Shown here in pieces: positions 1 through 5,696 of a stretch of DNA of 6,196 bases (position 1 is the stretch's first letter; the number at the start of each line of letters is the position of its first letter). The translations under genes and the position numbers were made by a program. The notes under the pieces were generated by a model. It did no database searches. It worked only from the letters and a program-made list of their open reading frames with translations, and was not told the origin of the DNA. Origin of the DNA: Nanobdellota archaeon (GTDB lineage: Bacteria > Patescibacteriota > Minisyncoccia > UBA6257 > GWB1-50-10); assembly GCA_030695805.1 (NCBI GenBank), contig JAUYPG010000020.1:1-6196 (forward strand), written 5' to 3'.

Positions 1-33
1 ATGGTTTGGGTTATAGGGGGGTCCCTCGCTCAT
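1..33 (-). CDS. Possible start of a further minus-strand gene (11 codons, cut by window edge)
   Basis: An ATG at 33 opens a frame that runs to the window edge and begins MSEGPPYNPNH. Just upstream, past the terminator of the 83-codon gene, is a TATACT -10-like hexamer (53-58) that would give a leader of about 13 bases. There is no clear SD sequence and too little protein to recognise a family. The frame is listed because a new transcription unit is expected after the terminator; it may be chance. Confidence 0.22.
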   Translation of the reverse strand, partial: MSEGPPYNPNH

Positions 34-52
34 TATTACGAATGAAGAATCT

Positions 53-58
53 AGTATA
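53..58 (-). promoter_or_regulatory. Possible -10 element reading leftward
   Basis: TATACT matches the sigma-70 consensus TATAAT at five of six positions on the minus strand. The candidate -35, 17 bases upstream (TTCCTT), is poor. It lies between the intrinsic terminator at 85-117 and the ATG at 33, where a promoter for a next gene would be expected. Confidence 0.25.
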
Positions 59-84
59 GCGTGGTTTTTTAAAAAAAGGAAGAC

Positions 85-117
85 AAAAAAAACGAGCCAC
101 CCTTTTGAGGCGACTCG
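85..117 (-). terminator. Rho-independent terminator of the small 83-codon gene
   Basis: Read on the minus strand, bases 117 to 93 form a stem of about ten pairs. It starts with CGAG/CTCG, includes three G-U wobbles in RNA and has a loop rich in A. Eight consecutive T residues (92-85) follow directly. It lies 36 bases past the stop codon at 153-155. On the plus strand no T tract follows the hairpin, so the terminator works leftward only. Confidence 0.8.
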
Positions 118-127
118 TCCGCGCGTG

Positions 128-159
128 GGCGTGATCGAAGCCCGTCTTGCGATCACACC
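128..159 (-). other. Hairpin overlapping the stop codon of the small gene
   Basis: GGCGTGATCG (128-137) and CGATCACACC (150-159) can pair over ten positions with one G-U in the minus-strand RNA, enclosing a 12-base loop. The stop codon at 153-155 is inside the stem. With the terminator hairpin just downstream this gives two tandem hairpins at the 3' end, perhaps protecting the message. It could also be incidental. Confidence 0.4.
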
Positions 160-404
160 CTCTTCAACCTCTTCAATGTCCTCCTCATGCTTTCCTTTAG
201 GTGTCCGTCAGGAAAGCCCTGAATCACCTCCTCAACCTCGCAAAGGAGGTTCTTCTTATCCTCTTCGTCCCTACACCCAAGTTCATGCCCAATGGCGTCC
301 AGCCGGCCATCCACCAGCAAGAACGCTTCGGGTTGCGGATTATTTCTGATCCTATCATGATCGAGCAGTTCCCGAAGAACAGAAATCTCACTTCTGTTTT
401 GCAT
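153..404 (-). CDS. Small charged protein of unknown function, 83 aa
   Basis: I do not recognise this family. The protein is short, highly charged and probably mostly helical. It has an acidic middle (residues about 45-62, RDEEDKKNLLCEVEEVI), a basic C-terminus (RRTLKRLKRV), and no signal peptide or membrane segment. The case for a real gene comes from its surroundings. An SD sequence AAGGGAG (410-416) sits five bases before the ATG. A plausible promoter lies at 440-469, and an intrinsic terminator follows at 85-117, so it looks like a complete single-gene transcription unit. It lies downstream of the baseplate-J-like gene, separated by a 30-base palindrome. No function can be assigned. Confidence 0.65.
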   Translation of the reverse strand: MQNRSEISVLRELLDHDRIRNNPQPEAFLLVDGRLDAIGHELGCRDEEDKKNLLCEVEEVIQGFPDGHLKESMRRTLKRLKRV

Positions 405-409
405 GACGT

Positions 410-416
410 CTCCCTT
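410..416 (-). promoter_or_regulatory. Strong ribosome binding site of the 83-codon gene
   Basis: AAGGGAG on the minus strand ends five bases before the ATG at 404. It is one of the two clearest SD sequences in the window and fixes the start of this otherwise unrecognised gene. Confidence 0.6.
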
Positions 417-439
417 CGGAAGTTATGTCCCCTCCATAC

Positions 440-469
440 ATTATTTCATATTTTTGTTAATTTTTTCAA
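440..469 (-). promoter_or_regulatory. Predicted sigma-70-type promoter of the 83-codon gene
   Basis: The minus strand carries TTGAAA (464-469, five of six matches to the -35 consensus), an 18-base AT-rich spacer, and AATAAT (440-445, five of six to the -10). Transcription would start near 433, giving a leader of about 30 bases that contains the SD. Confidence 0.5.
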
Positions 470-490
470 TGCACCCCATCCCCTTTATAC

Positions 491-520
491 TACCTCGTCC
501 CGCCATGGCGGGACGAGGTA
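491..520. repeat. 30-base perfect palindrome after the baseplate-J-like gene
   Basis: Two 15-base arms (TACCTCGTCCCGCCA and its exact complement) meet at the centre CCATGG with no unpaired spacer. It begins two bases after the stop codon of the 547-residue gene. No T tract follows on either strand, so it is not a standard intrinsic terminator. The gap position and GC-rich sequence suggest a REP-like dispersed element, or a 3'-end mRNA stabiliser. Confidence 0.75.
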
Positions 521-522
521 AT

Positions 523-2166
523 TCATTCCACTACAATTTTCACTTTCTTCTCATTTTGCGGCACCTTGTTCACCCAGAAGGGCCAGAGAGAGACGCGCGC
601 CCGGTCAAGGCCGGGGAGTCCAAAGATAACCTTCTTCACCTCTTCGGAACTCTTTCCGAGAAGCGTTCCCGTGAGTGTTTGGGGATCAACGCGCGCCCTA
701 AACACGACCTCTCCTTTCACGCCAAACTGAACGCGCTCCGCGCCGAGATCAGCGGCAACGTCGTTATACGCGAGCGTAAACTCATGAACGTCAAACTCCA
801 CGTCCTTCGGAATATCCTCGGACAGACGGGCGCGGGAAACGATGATATTTTTCAAATCGTCTTTCTTGAATACGAACTGCCGGAGATCGGCCTCCATAAA
901 TAAGCTAAAGGTCTTCTCTCCCGAAGTAGGGGGGGTCGTCTCCTCGCGGATAACCGCGAAAGAAGTAGTGTCCTTGAGGACGTCAAAGCTATCCGACATA
1001 AGAATAGCGACCTCGCTCTTTAGCACGCCCAAAAGAGTCGCCTTCAACTTTTCGCGCGCTTTCACGAGATCATCTTCCGTGGGAACCGGAAGAAATCCCT
1101 TGGCGCCTCCTTTCATGGGAGCGGTTGAACGGGCGTAAAAACCCTTGAAGCGGGCCGCGTCGTTTTGAAATCCCGGAATCGTAAACTTCTCGACTGGCCC
1201 GATGTTACCCGCCTCCCCGGCCGCGTCCGCGTACACTTCGGCCTCTATCGAGGACGGCTCGATCTTACCGCTTGCAATCTTCGCTCCCGGAACGGTAACC
1301 GCGTCGAACAGACGAAATATTTTTCCGTCCGGCGTCTGGAAGCGCGTTCGCGCGACGAGCGGCTGGGGCGCGGAGCTGAAGGCATTTACAATAGTAATCT
1401 TCCCCGTGGCCTCGCGCTCCACGTTTTCCTCTCCGCTTGCCGGAAAACTCATCTCCAAATTTTTCGTCGCGTGCAACAATTCTCCGGGCAGAAGGATGGT
1501 TTCTCCGACGACGCTTGTGGCGGGGGTCTTCGTATCCGCCTTCACGGTCTCCATAAAAGGTATGGGATAACGCTTCAAGACGAGTGAAATAGTCGCCTTG
1601 GGAAGCACCGCGATGCCGACCCATCCTAATACAAGAAGAATGAAGCCAAGGGCCGCGAGCCGAAGAGTAGAGCGCGAAAACCCGGGGAGAGAGACCGCCG
1701 GAAAAGAAAATTTCTCTGTCGCGTCTTCCCGGGACTCCTGGGACTCCCGGGGCTTTTCGGTATCGCTCTCCTTCTCTTCCTCGTGTGAAGGCGCGATCCT
1801 CACGGGGCGGAGCGAAACGCTTCCCCCTCGCGCCTCCGGCGCGAGAGAAGAGTCCGAGGGGATGATATCCTGAACCGTCTTCCCATGCCCATGGGACTGA
1901 AATACCGGATTGATTGCCTCGATATCGGCTACCTCCGCGAGCTCCAGGATGTGATCGTCAACTGATTCAACGGAAAGGATTTTACCGAGCTCCCTCGCCT
2001 TTTTCCGCAAGTACCGAAAACCCTTTACCGACTCCCCAAGCGCCGATCCTTTCGGAATATTCAGAATTATGAGATCCCCTGGAACTTTCTCCATCATGAC
2101 GAGCGCCTCGTCAATGTCGTCCTCTACCTCTAAAAAAATTTTCTCCGGCTGATTTTTTTTCTTCAT
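523..2166 (-). CDS. Membrane-anchored baseplate J/gp47-like protein, 547 aa
   Basis: Residues 1-90 form a soluble N-terminal domain with alternating strands and helices (FLEVEDDIDEAL, then DLIILNIPKGSALGES). I recall similar domains at the start of baseplate-J/gp47-like proteins in Patescibacteria. A low-complexity, strongly charged linker follows (about 125-155, many E, S and K). One transmembrane helix lies at about 168-189 (LRLAALGFILLVLGWVGIAV). The remaining 350 residues should be outside the membrane. They include a segment like the baseplate-J family at about 250-335: a TRFQTPDG strand turn, a VPGAK turn, AGEAGNIGPV and a closing FTIPGF. True gp47/J proteins build phage or contractile-injection baseplates, but no other tail genes are present. 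The topology suggests a cell-envelope protein specific to this lineage. Its actual role is unknown. The start at 2166 is supported by an SD-like AAGGGTGAGGG just upstream, which is itself part of a large inverted repeat. Confidence 0.75.
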   Translation of the reverse strand: MKKKNQPEKIFLEVEDDIDEALVMMEKVPGDLIILNIPKGSALGESVKGFRYLRKKARELGKILSVESVDDHILELAEVADIEAINPVFQSHGHGKTVQDIIPSDSSLAPEARGGSVSLRPVRIAPSHEEEKESDTEKPRESQESREDATEKFSFPAVSLPGFSRSTLRLAALGFILLVLGWVGIAVLPKATISLVLKRYPIPFMETVKADTKTPATSVVGETILLPGELLHATKNLEMSFPASGEENVEREATGKITIVNAFSSAPQPLVARTRFQTPDGKIFRLFDAVTVPGAKIASGKIEPSSIEAEVYADAAGEAGNIGPVEKFTIPGFQNDAARFKGFYARSTAPMKGGAKGFLPVPTEDDLVKAREKLKATLLGVLKSEVAILMSDSFDVLKDTTSFAVIREETTPPTSGEKTFSLFMEADLRQFVFKKDDLKNIIVSRARLSEDIPKDVEFDVHEFTLAYNDVAADLGAERVQFGVKGEVVFRARVDPQTLTGTLLGKSSEEVKKVIFGLPGLDRARVSLWPFWVNKVPQNEKKVKIVVE

Positions 2167-2286
2167 CCCTCACCCTTGGAGCATTGCGCTCGCAATCCTC
2201 CATATTATTTTTTATTTACTTAATTTAATACTATCTCATCTCAACACCCCTCTCTATTCGGAAATTATGCTCCAAGGGTGAGGGAT
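2165..2286. promoter_or_regulatory. Leader with a 20-bp perfect inverted repeat masking the start region of the baseplate-J-like gene
   Basis: ATCCCTCACCCTTGGAGCAT at 2165-2184 is exactly complementary to 2267-2286, with 82 bases between. In the minus-strand transcript the distal arm comes first. The proximal arm contains the SD-like AAGGGTGAGGG and two bases of the ATG, so pairing would hide the ribosome entry site. A local imperfect hairpin (2178-2201; GGAG/CTCC plus ATTGCG/CGCAAT) shares seven bases with the proximal arm and would compete with the long stem. A predicted transcription start near 2290 would place the distal arm at the very 5' end. Alternatively the unit is a 120-base miniature element with terminal inverted repeats; TTCAT occurs at 2162-2166 and 2286-2290 but is not cleanly flush with the arms. 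Confidence 0.6.
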
Positions 2287-2296
2287 TCATGCGGTA

Positions 2297-2305
2297 ATCA
2301 TACCA
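2297..2305 (-). promoter_or_regulatory. Predicted extended -10 promoter of the baseplate-J-like gene
   Basis: TGGTATGAT on the minus strand fits the extended -10 pattern TGnTATAAT with one mismatch. The -35 region (about 2320-2325, TTCTTT) is weak, as is usual for extended -10 promoters. Transcription would begin near 2290, four bases before the distal arm of the inverted repeat. No intrinsic terminator is visible between alaS and this promoter, so read-through from alaS is also possible. Confidence 0.45.
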
Positions 2306-2336
2306 CAAACTTCTTTCTAAAAGAAAAGTGGATAAA

Positions 2337-4139
2337 CTATTCCAACACCACCCGAATCCTTCGTGCCCCCGCCGCAACCGCCTCTTCCTTCACAACTCTC
2401 ACCCCCCGAATCTCTCCCGTATGCTCAACGTGCGGACCTCCGCAAAATTCCTTGCTGTATGCGTCTTCGAGTGTCCGCCCTACAAAATACACCTTCACCC
2501 GATCAGGATACTTCTCTTTGAAAAAGTGGAGCGCGCCGGCCTTCTCGGCCTCTTCTTTTGACATCTCCTTACAACCAACAGGCAAATTCTCCCGAATTTT
2601 TTCGTTTATAATTTTCTCCACGCGCCGTATCTCATCAGACGTCATCTTCCGGTCAAACGAAAAGTCAAACCGCGTCCGCTCTGACGTAACATCCGATCCC
2701 ATCTGATGAACCGAATCTCCCAAGACGTCTCTGAGCGCCTGCTGAAGCAGGTGTGTCGCGGTATGCAGTCGCGTGGCTTTCTTCAGTTCCTTCTCGTCTC
2801 CGGCCTTCAATTCCCCCGTATTCAAAATGAGTCCGTGCCCGCCGAACTTCTTTTCCTGTCCCGCGCGGGAAACTTCCTGATGTCGCTCAAATTCCGATTC
2901 AAATCCCTTCTCATCAATTGTGATTCCTTTTTGGGAAGCGATGTCACGCAAGGCCTCAAGCGGAAACCCGTGCGATTGATACAAATCAAACGCATCTTTT
3001 CCCGTTATAATTGTTTCAGACGCGAGTTTTTTGTGGAATATCCGAAGACCGTCCTGAAACGTTACGGAAAATTTCGAGACCTCTTGAACAAAAGCGGACA
3101 GAGTATCAGCTTTATTATTTAGATTATTTAGCTCAGGATACCATCTTCCATAAAACTCCATCACATCTTCAATATATTCTTGATATACCGCGGAACGGTC
3201 GAGTTGTATATTCAAAAAAATAGTTGCCCGGACAAGCATGCGTCGAATAAGGCGGCGAAGAATATATCCGGCGTCTTTATTTGACGGGCGCACCCCATCG
3301 GCAAGCAAAAATGTCGCGGCCCGCAGATGGTCGGCAACAATGCGCGCACTTACCAGATCGCCTTTCTGAAATAGAGAGCCAAGTGGCTTCTGAAACAAGT
3401 CCGTCTCAAAAATGGTCTTCGTCCCCTGCAAACACATGGCGAGCCGCTCAAGCCCCATGCCGGTATCTATGCCTTTTGAAGGCAAGGGCTTTAGCTCGGC
3501 CTTGCCCGCAAGGAGTTCCTCGCGCGAGCCCGTGCAAAAAAATTCATTAAAAACTATATTCCAGACCTCGATGTCCTGCCCCGCGCCATTTTTGCAGTAA
3601 ATCTCCGTAGTCGGTCCGCATGGACCGGAACTTCCCGTGGGGCCCCAGAACACGTCATCCATTCCCTCCTCGCGAATATCCGAAACGCCCAACTTTCGCC
3701 AAATCTTCTTTGATTCCTCATCTTTTGGAACCACATCCGAACCCTGAAACACAGTGACGTATGAAATCGGAAGTTTCATCTCTTCCGTAATAAACTCATG
3801 CGCCCAGGTAATCGCCTCTTTCTTGAAATAACCGCCAAAACTAAAATTTCCCATCATTTCGAAAAAAGTAAGATGGCTCGCGTCGCCAACCTCATCAATA
3901 TCAGAAGTCCGAAAACTCTTTTGAATTGATACCGTTCCAATCGCGGGCAGGCCATCCGGCAGGATAAAGTCCTTTTTCGCGTCCAGTTCTCCGGTGTAAT
4001 ACTTTTTGAACTGCTGCATCCCCGCGGTTGTCAGGAGGACCGAGGGATCATCCGGCACAAGTGAAGACGAAGGCACTACCACATGCCCCCGCTTTCTGAA
4101 AAATTCCAAAAACCTCTTTCGTATTTCTACAGAATCCAT
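2337..4139 (-). CDS. alaS: Alanyl-tRNA synthetase, short form lacking the C-terminal oligomerisation domain, 600 aa
   Basis: The enzyme charges tRNA-Ala with alanine in the cytoplasm. The class II catalytic core is clear: TTAGMQQFK near residue 37, motif 2 region FRTSDIDEVG...HLTFFEMMGNFSFG (76-102), WGPTGSSGPCGP (165-176) and motif 3 GIDTGMGLERLA (223-234). A helical tRNA-binding region follows, about 240-430. The editing domain, which removes mischarged serine or glycine, has its zinc ligands: H459 and H463 in HTATH, and C566 and H570 in CGGPH. Most bacteria have CGGTH; the metal ligands are unchanged. The protein ends at AAGARRIRVVLE, directly after the editing domain. The C-Ala/DHHA1 oligomerisation region of typical enzymes (about 875 residues) is missing. 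This matches my recollection of Patescibacteria, so it is probably natural and not a truncation. The ATG at 4139 follows the hicA remnant stop by three bases and lacks a good SD, suggesting translational coupling. Confidence 0.96.
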   Translation of the reverse strand: MDSVEIRKRFLEFFRKRGHVVVPSSSLVPDDPSVLLTTAGMQQFKKYYTGELDAKKDFILPDGLPAIGTVSIQKSFRTSDIDEVGDASHLTFFEMMGNFSFGGYFKKEAITWAHEFITEEMKLPISYVTVFQGSDVVPKDEESKKIWRKLGVSDIREEGMDDVFWGPTGSSGPCGPTTEIYCKNGAGQDIEVWNIVFNEFFCTGSREELLAGKAELKPLPSKGIDTGMGLERLAMCLQGTKTIFETDLFQKPLGSLFQKGDLVSARIVADHLRAATFLLADGVRPSNKDAGYILRRLIRRMLVRATIFLNIQLDRSAVYQEYIEDVMEFYGRWYPELNNLNNKADTLSAFVQEVSKFSVTFQDGLRIFHKKLASETIITGKDAFDLYQSHGFPLEALRDIASQKGITIDEKGFESEFERHQEVSRAGQEKKFGGHGLILNTGELKAGDEKELKKATRLHTATHLLQQALRDVLGDSVHQMGSDVTSERTRFDFSFDRKMTSDEIRRVEKIINEKIRENLPVGCKEMSKEEAEKAGALHFFKEKYPDRVKVYFVGRTLEDAYSKEFCGGPHVEHTGEIRGVRVVKEEAVAAGARRIRVVLE

Positions 4140-4142
4140 ACA

Positions 4143-4211
4143 TTACTTTCTCAACAATTCCAAAAATTTTTCCATTGATATTCCTGCCTGCTTCAAAATA
4201 GTACTCATCAT
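4143..4211 (-). pseudogene. hicA remnant: last 22 codons of a HicA mRNA-interferase toxin
   Basis: The frame encodes ILKQAGISMEKFLELL within a 22-codon stretch, closely matching the C-terminal helix typical of HicA toxins (compare the family pattern LRSILKQAGISVEEFLELL, from memory). Everything upstream that makes HicA a toxin is gone, including the double-stranded-RNA-binding-like fold and its catalytic histidine. Its ATG overlaps the hicB stop as ATGA, and the stop TAA lies three bases before the alaS ATG. The simplest reading is an in-locus deletion that fused the end of hicB to the end of hicA. The short frame is still open and may be translated, perhaps serving to hand ribosomes on to alaS. 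Confidence 0.75.
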
Positions 4212-4423
4212 CTTTTCTCGGCGGTACACTCTATGCAAAGCTCGATTGCCTCTCGCGCCATCGCCCTCGCGTGCGAGATACTTTTCCCCCATGTCGCAAC
4301 ACCGCGAAGCCCGGGAACATTAACCACAAACCCCTCCTTATCCGGCTCCAAAACACATCGGTGCGCCCCATAGAGCGTCCGCACCTCCACTTCTTTTTTA
4401 GTTCTCTTCGAAATCTTCCTCAT
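4208..4423 (-). CDS. hicB: HicB-like antitoxin, partner toxin lost, 71 aa
   Basis: Residues about 22-66 have the HicB core, a partly degraded RNase-H-like fold: HRCVLEPDKEGFVVNVPGLRGVATWGKSISHARAMAREAIELCIE. They show the usual order of strand, VPxLxG turn, TWGKS, then the long helix AxxxAxEAIELxIE. The N-terminus is basic (RKISKRTKK). At 71 residues there is no room for the C-terminal HTH or ribbon-helix-helix DNA-binding domain of larger HicB proteins, so autorepression is doubtful. In a whole module HicB neutralises the HicA RNase. Here only a 22-codon stump of hicA follows, so the antitoxin looks orphaned, unless it guards against HicA proteins encoded elsewhere. A predicted promoter lies directly upstream. 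The AAGGAG at 4441-4446 is 17 bases from the ATG, too far to be its normal SD. Confidence 0.85.
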   Translation of the reverse strand: MRKISKRTKKEVEVRTLYGAHRCVLEPDKEGFVVNVPGLRGVATWGKSISHARAMAREAIELCIECTAEKR

Positions 4424-4429
4424 GATTTT

Positions 4430-4457
4430 ATGATACCATTCTCCTTCAAAAAGACAA
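4430..4457 (-). promoter_or_regulatory. Predicted promoter of hicB-hicA'-alaS, possibly giving a leaderless message
   Basis: On the minus strand, TTGTCT (4452-4457, four of six to -35), a 16-base spacer and TATCAT (4430-4435, five of six to -10) are preceded by TGG, an extended -10. Only six bases (4424-4429) separate the -10 from the hicB ATG, so transcription starting at the usual distance would begin at or very near the A of ATG. It is also the nearest recognisable promoter upstream of alaS. Confidence 0.45.
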
Positions 4458-4491
4458 CCAAAAGCTCCGTGATGTCTTTTCCCGCCCCCAC

Positions 4492-4579
4492 TTTCCTTAC
4501 ATCTCTAATTCGCTCGAATAAGGGATGTAAGGAAATTGATTTTGCGGGCAGGCAATCTAAAAATTTTTTGCTTGCCCGC
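4492..4579. repeat. Palindromic element A, between the RelE-like toxin and hicB
   Basis: Two 21-base arms (4492-4512 and 4515-4535) pair with two mismatches around a two-base loop; outer sequence TTTCCTTACATC/GATGTAAGGAAA. A second hairpin follows: GCGGGCAGGCAA (4544-4555) against TTGCTTGCCCGC (4568-4579), one mismatch. The stretch from the right arm onward, CGAATAAGGGATGTAAGGAA then TTG-TTTTGCGG, recurs in element B. A weaker inverted repeat (CCTTGGC/GCCAGG, about 4583-4609) may extend the element to the toxin gene. The 198-base gap 4424-4621 contains this element and the hicB promoter and no convincing gene. Confidence 0.75.
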
Positions 4580-4621
4580 GCACCTTGGCATAGCTTCGGC
4601 GACGCCAGGTCCGTAATCTTT

Positions 4622-5017
4622 CTATAATATCTTGGAGTATTCTGGATAATTTTCTTTAACCAAATTTTTCCAACTTGTAGTTTCGTTACTACCACTCAAA
4701 TTATTTTTATGATAAACAAGCAAGACACAAACTTTGTTTGTGTCTTTGTGAATAGCGACAATACATCTATTGCCTGAACCATGCCGAGATTGTTGCGTGC
4801 CGTGAACACGAAACTCTGTTTTACAGATTTTTATGCCTCCTTGATCGGTAATAGTTTCCGCAATATTAGTTTCTCCAATAAGCGTATCAATGCGCTTAAA
4901 CTCCTCATGTATTGCGTTCCATGTTACATCCCAAGCCCTTTTATACTTTTTCTTAAACTTAGAGATAAAGTGTCGCTCGGCAAATTTCTCTACCACCACC
5001 GCATAACTAGTAGACAT
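4622..5017 (-). CDS. RelE-like toxin of an HTH-Panacea TA module, 131 aa
   Basis: The predicted layout fits the RelE/ParE superfamily. An N-terminal strand (YAVVVEK) is followed by long basic helices (14-46). Three consecutive strands come next: KICKTEFRVHG (63-73), RCIVAIHKD (84-92) and KVCVLLVYHKNNL (95-107). A C-terminal helix ends in KENYPEY. Candidate active-site or RNA-contact residues are R70, R78, H79, R84, H90 and K104, but I cannot assign catalysis. Members of this fold are usually ribosome-dependent mRNA endonucleases (RelE, HigB) or gyrase inhibitors (ParE); this copy fits the first better because of its basic strand surface, which is inference. A perfect SD, AGGAGG (5027-5032), lies nine bases before the ATG inside the antitoxin gene. 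The first 11 bases overlap the antitoxin 3' end. Element A follows the stop. Confidence 0.7.
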   Translation of the reverse strand: MSTSYAVVVEKFAERHFISKFKKKYKRAWDVTWNAIHEEFKRIDTLIGETNIAETITDQGGIKICKTEFRVHGTQQSRHGSGNRCIVAIHKDTNKVCVLLVYHKNNLSGSNETTSWKNLVKENYPEYSKIL

Positions 5018-5690
5018 GTTCTGGGTCCTCCTGCGTGATTAGTTCGTAGGGAATAACTTCGTCTGGCGCACATAGTTTGTATGGAAGTTGTTCGTGCGTA
5101 AAACCGACGATTTCTTGCGTTCGCTTGTCCCTCCATTTTGCAGAGATTTTTTTTATTAGTTCAACCTCTTCTTTTTCTAAGAGATCGAATTTCTGACGAC
5201 TTGCCCCTGCTCCAATAGAAACAAGCATCGCGTCCCCTTTGCGGTTCATTGTTATCTTGCCATCTTCCTCCAGCTCATCGAGAGCGCGAAAATATGGGTC
5301 AGGCACTGGCCCGTATGCGCGACGCAAATATTGCATCCCGCTCATACTTTTAAGTTTCTCGTAATACCAAGCAAAATCGGCTAGGTAGAGAAGTTTCGCA
5401 AGCTTTGTTTTTGGTATTTTCCCATCTGTTGATATAGAGGACTTGAGGTACGCAAGAATCATCTGTTTATATTTTTCATACTGCGGAGCCGTCTCCTTTG
5501 AAAGTTCCTCAATGGAAATGTTATACAATTCGCAGAGTTTCTTTGCTTCTCGTAGGGTCATTTCTCGCGTTCCACGTTCCACGGCCATATATGTTTGCCG
5601 CAAAAGACCGAGTTTCTCGGCCACTATCACCTGCGAAAACCCCCTCTTTGTTCGAAGAGACTTTATAAATGACGCGTATTTAATACTCAT
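5007..5690 (-). CDS. HTH-Panacea (DUF4065, SocA-like) antitoxin and probable autorepressor, 227 aa
   Basis: From the MSIKY start, residues about 6-61 form a Cro/C1-type HTH: SLRTKRGFSQVIVAEKLGLLRQTYMAVERG, with the expected Q and the second helix LRQTYMAVE. Residues about 74-220 form a Panacea/DUF4065 domain, shown by KLAKLLYLADFAWYY, the RAYGPVPDPYFRALDEL loop, and the C-terminal TxEQxPYK-type segment ending in DPEHVY. Panacea proteins are known antitoxins that pair with many unrelated toxins, and the HTH would bind the operator of the operon. The gene overlaps the RelE-like toxin by 11 bases. An ATG at 5705 would add five residues, but the best promoter (-10 at 5697-5702) would start transcription at about 5690, so I prefer the ATG there. 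No SD precedes either start well. Confidence 0.88.
   Translation of the reverse strand: MSIKYASFIKSLRTKRGFSQVIVAEKLGLLRQTYMAVERGTREMTLREAKKLCELYNISIEELSKETAPQYEKYKQMILAYLKSSISTDGKIPKTKLAKLLYLADFAWYYEKLKSMSGMQYLRRAYGPVPDPYFRALDELEEDGKITMNRKGDAMLVSIGAGASRQKFDLLEKEEVELIKKISAKWRDKRTQEIVGFTHEQLPYKLCAPDEVIPYELITQEDPEHVY
5027..5032 (-). promoter_or_regulatory. Perfect Shine-Dalgarno of the RelE-like toxin, inside the antitoxin gene
   Basis: AGGAGG on the minus strand ends nine bases before the toxin ATG at 5017. It lies within antitoxin codons near the C-terminus (the QEDPEHVY region). This is the strongest SD in the window, while the antitoxin start has almost none, so toxin translation does not depend on coupling alone. 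Confidence 0.75.
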
Positions 5691-5696
5691 ATCTAA

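Noticed and set aside
491..520. The 30-base palindrome as the intrinsic terminator of the baseplate-J-like gene
   Set aside because: The sequence following it on the minus strand (GTATAAAGGGG) has no T tract, so it fails the basic pattern.
403..903. Plus-strand open frame of 166 codons
   Set aside because: It is antisense to the 3' end of the baseplate-J-like gene and to the promoter of the small gene, crosses the 30-base palindrome, and has no family-like features.
1165..1587. Overlapping plus- and minus-strand open frames of 119-140 codons inside the baseplate-J-like gene
   Set aside because: This is the GC-rich part of a clearly coding frame, where stop codons are rare in the other frames. 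The translations are rich in R, G and A and look like frame shadows.
2306..2334. Hairpin after the alaS stop (CCAC/GTGG with an AAAGAA/TTCTTT inner stem) as a terminator
   Set aside because: The stem is interrupted and AT-rich, and TATGATTACC follows, not a run of T; it overlaps the predicted promoter region instead.
4420..4695. Minus-strand open frame of 91 codons that ends in an ATGA overlap with hicB
   Set aside because: It overlaps the 3' end of the RelE-like toxin gene by 74 bases and runs straight through both hairpins of element A. Its translation resembles no family. The ATGA overlap is probably chance.
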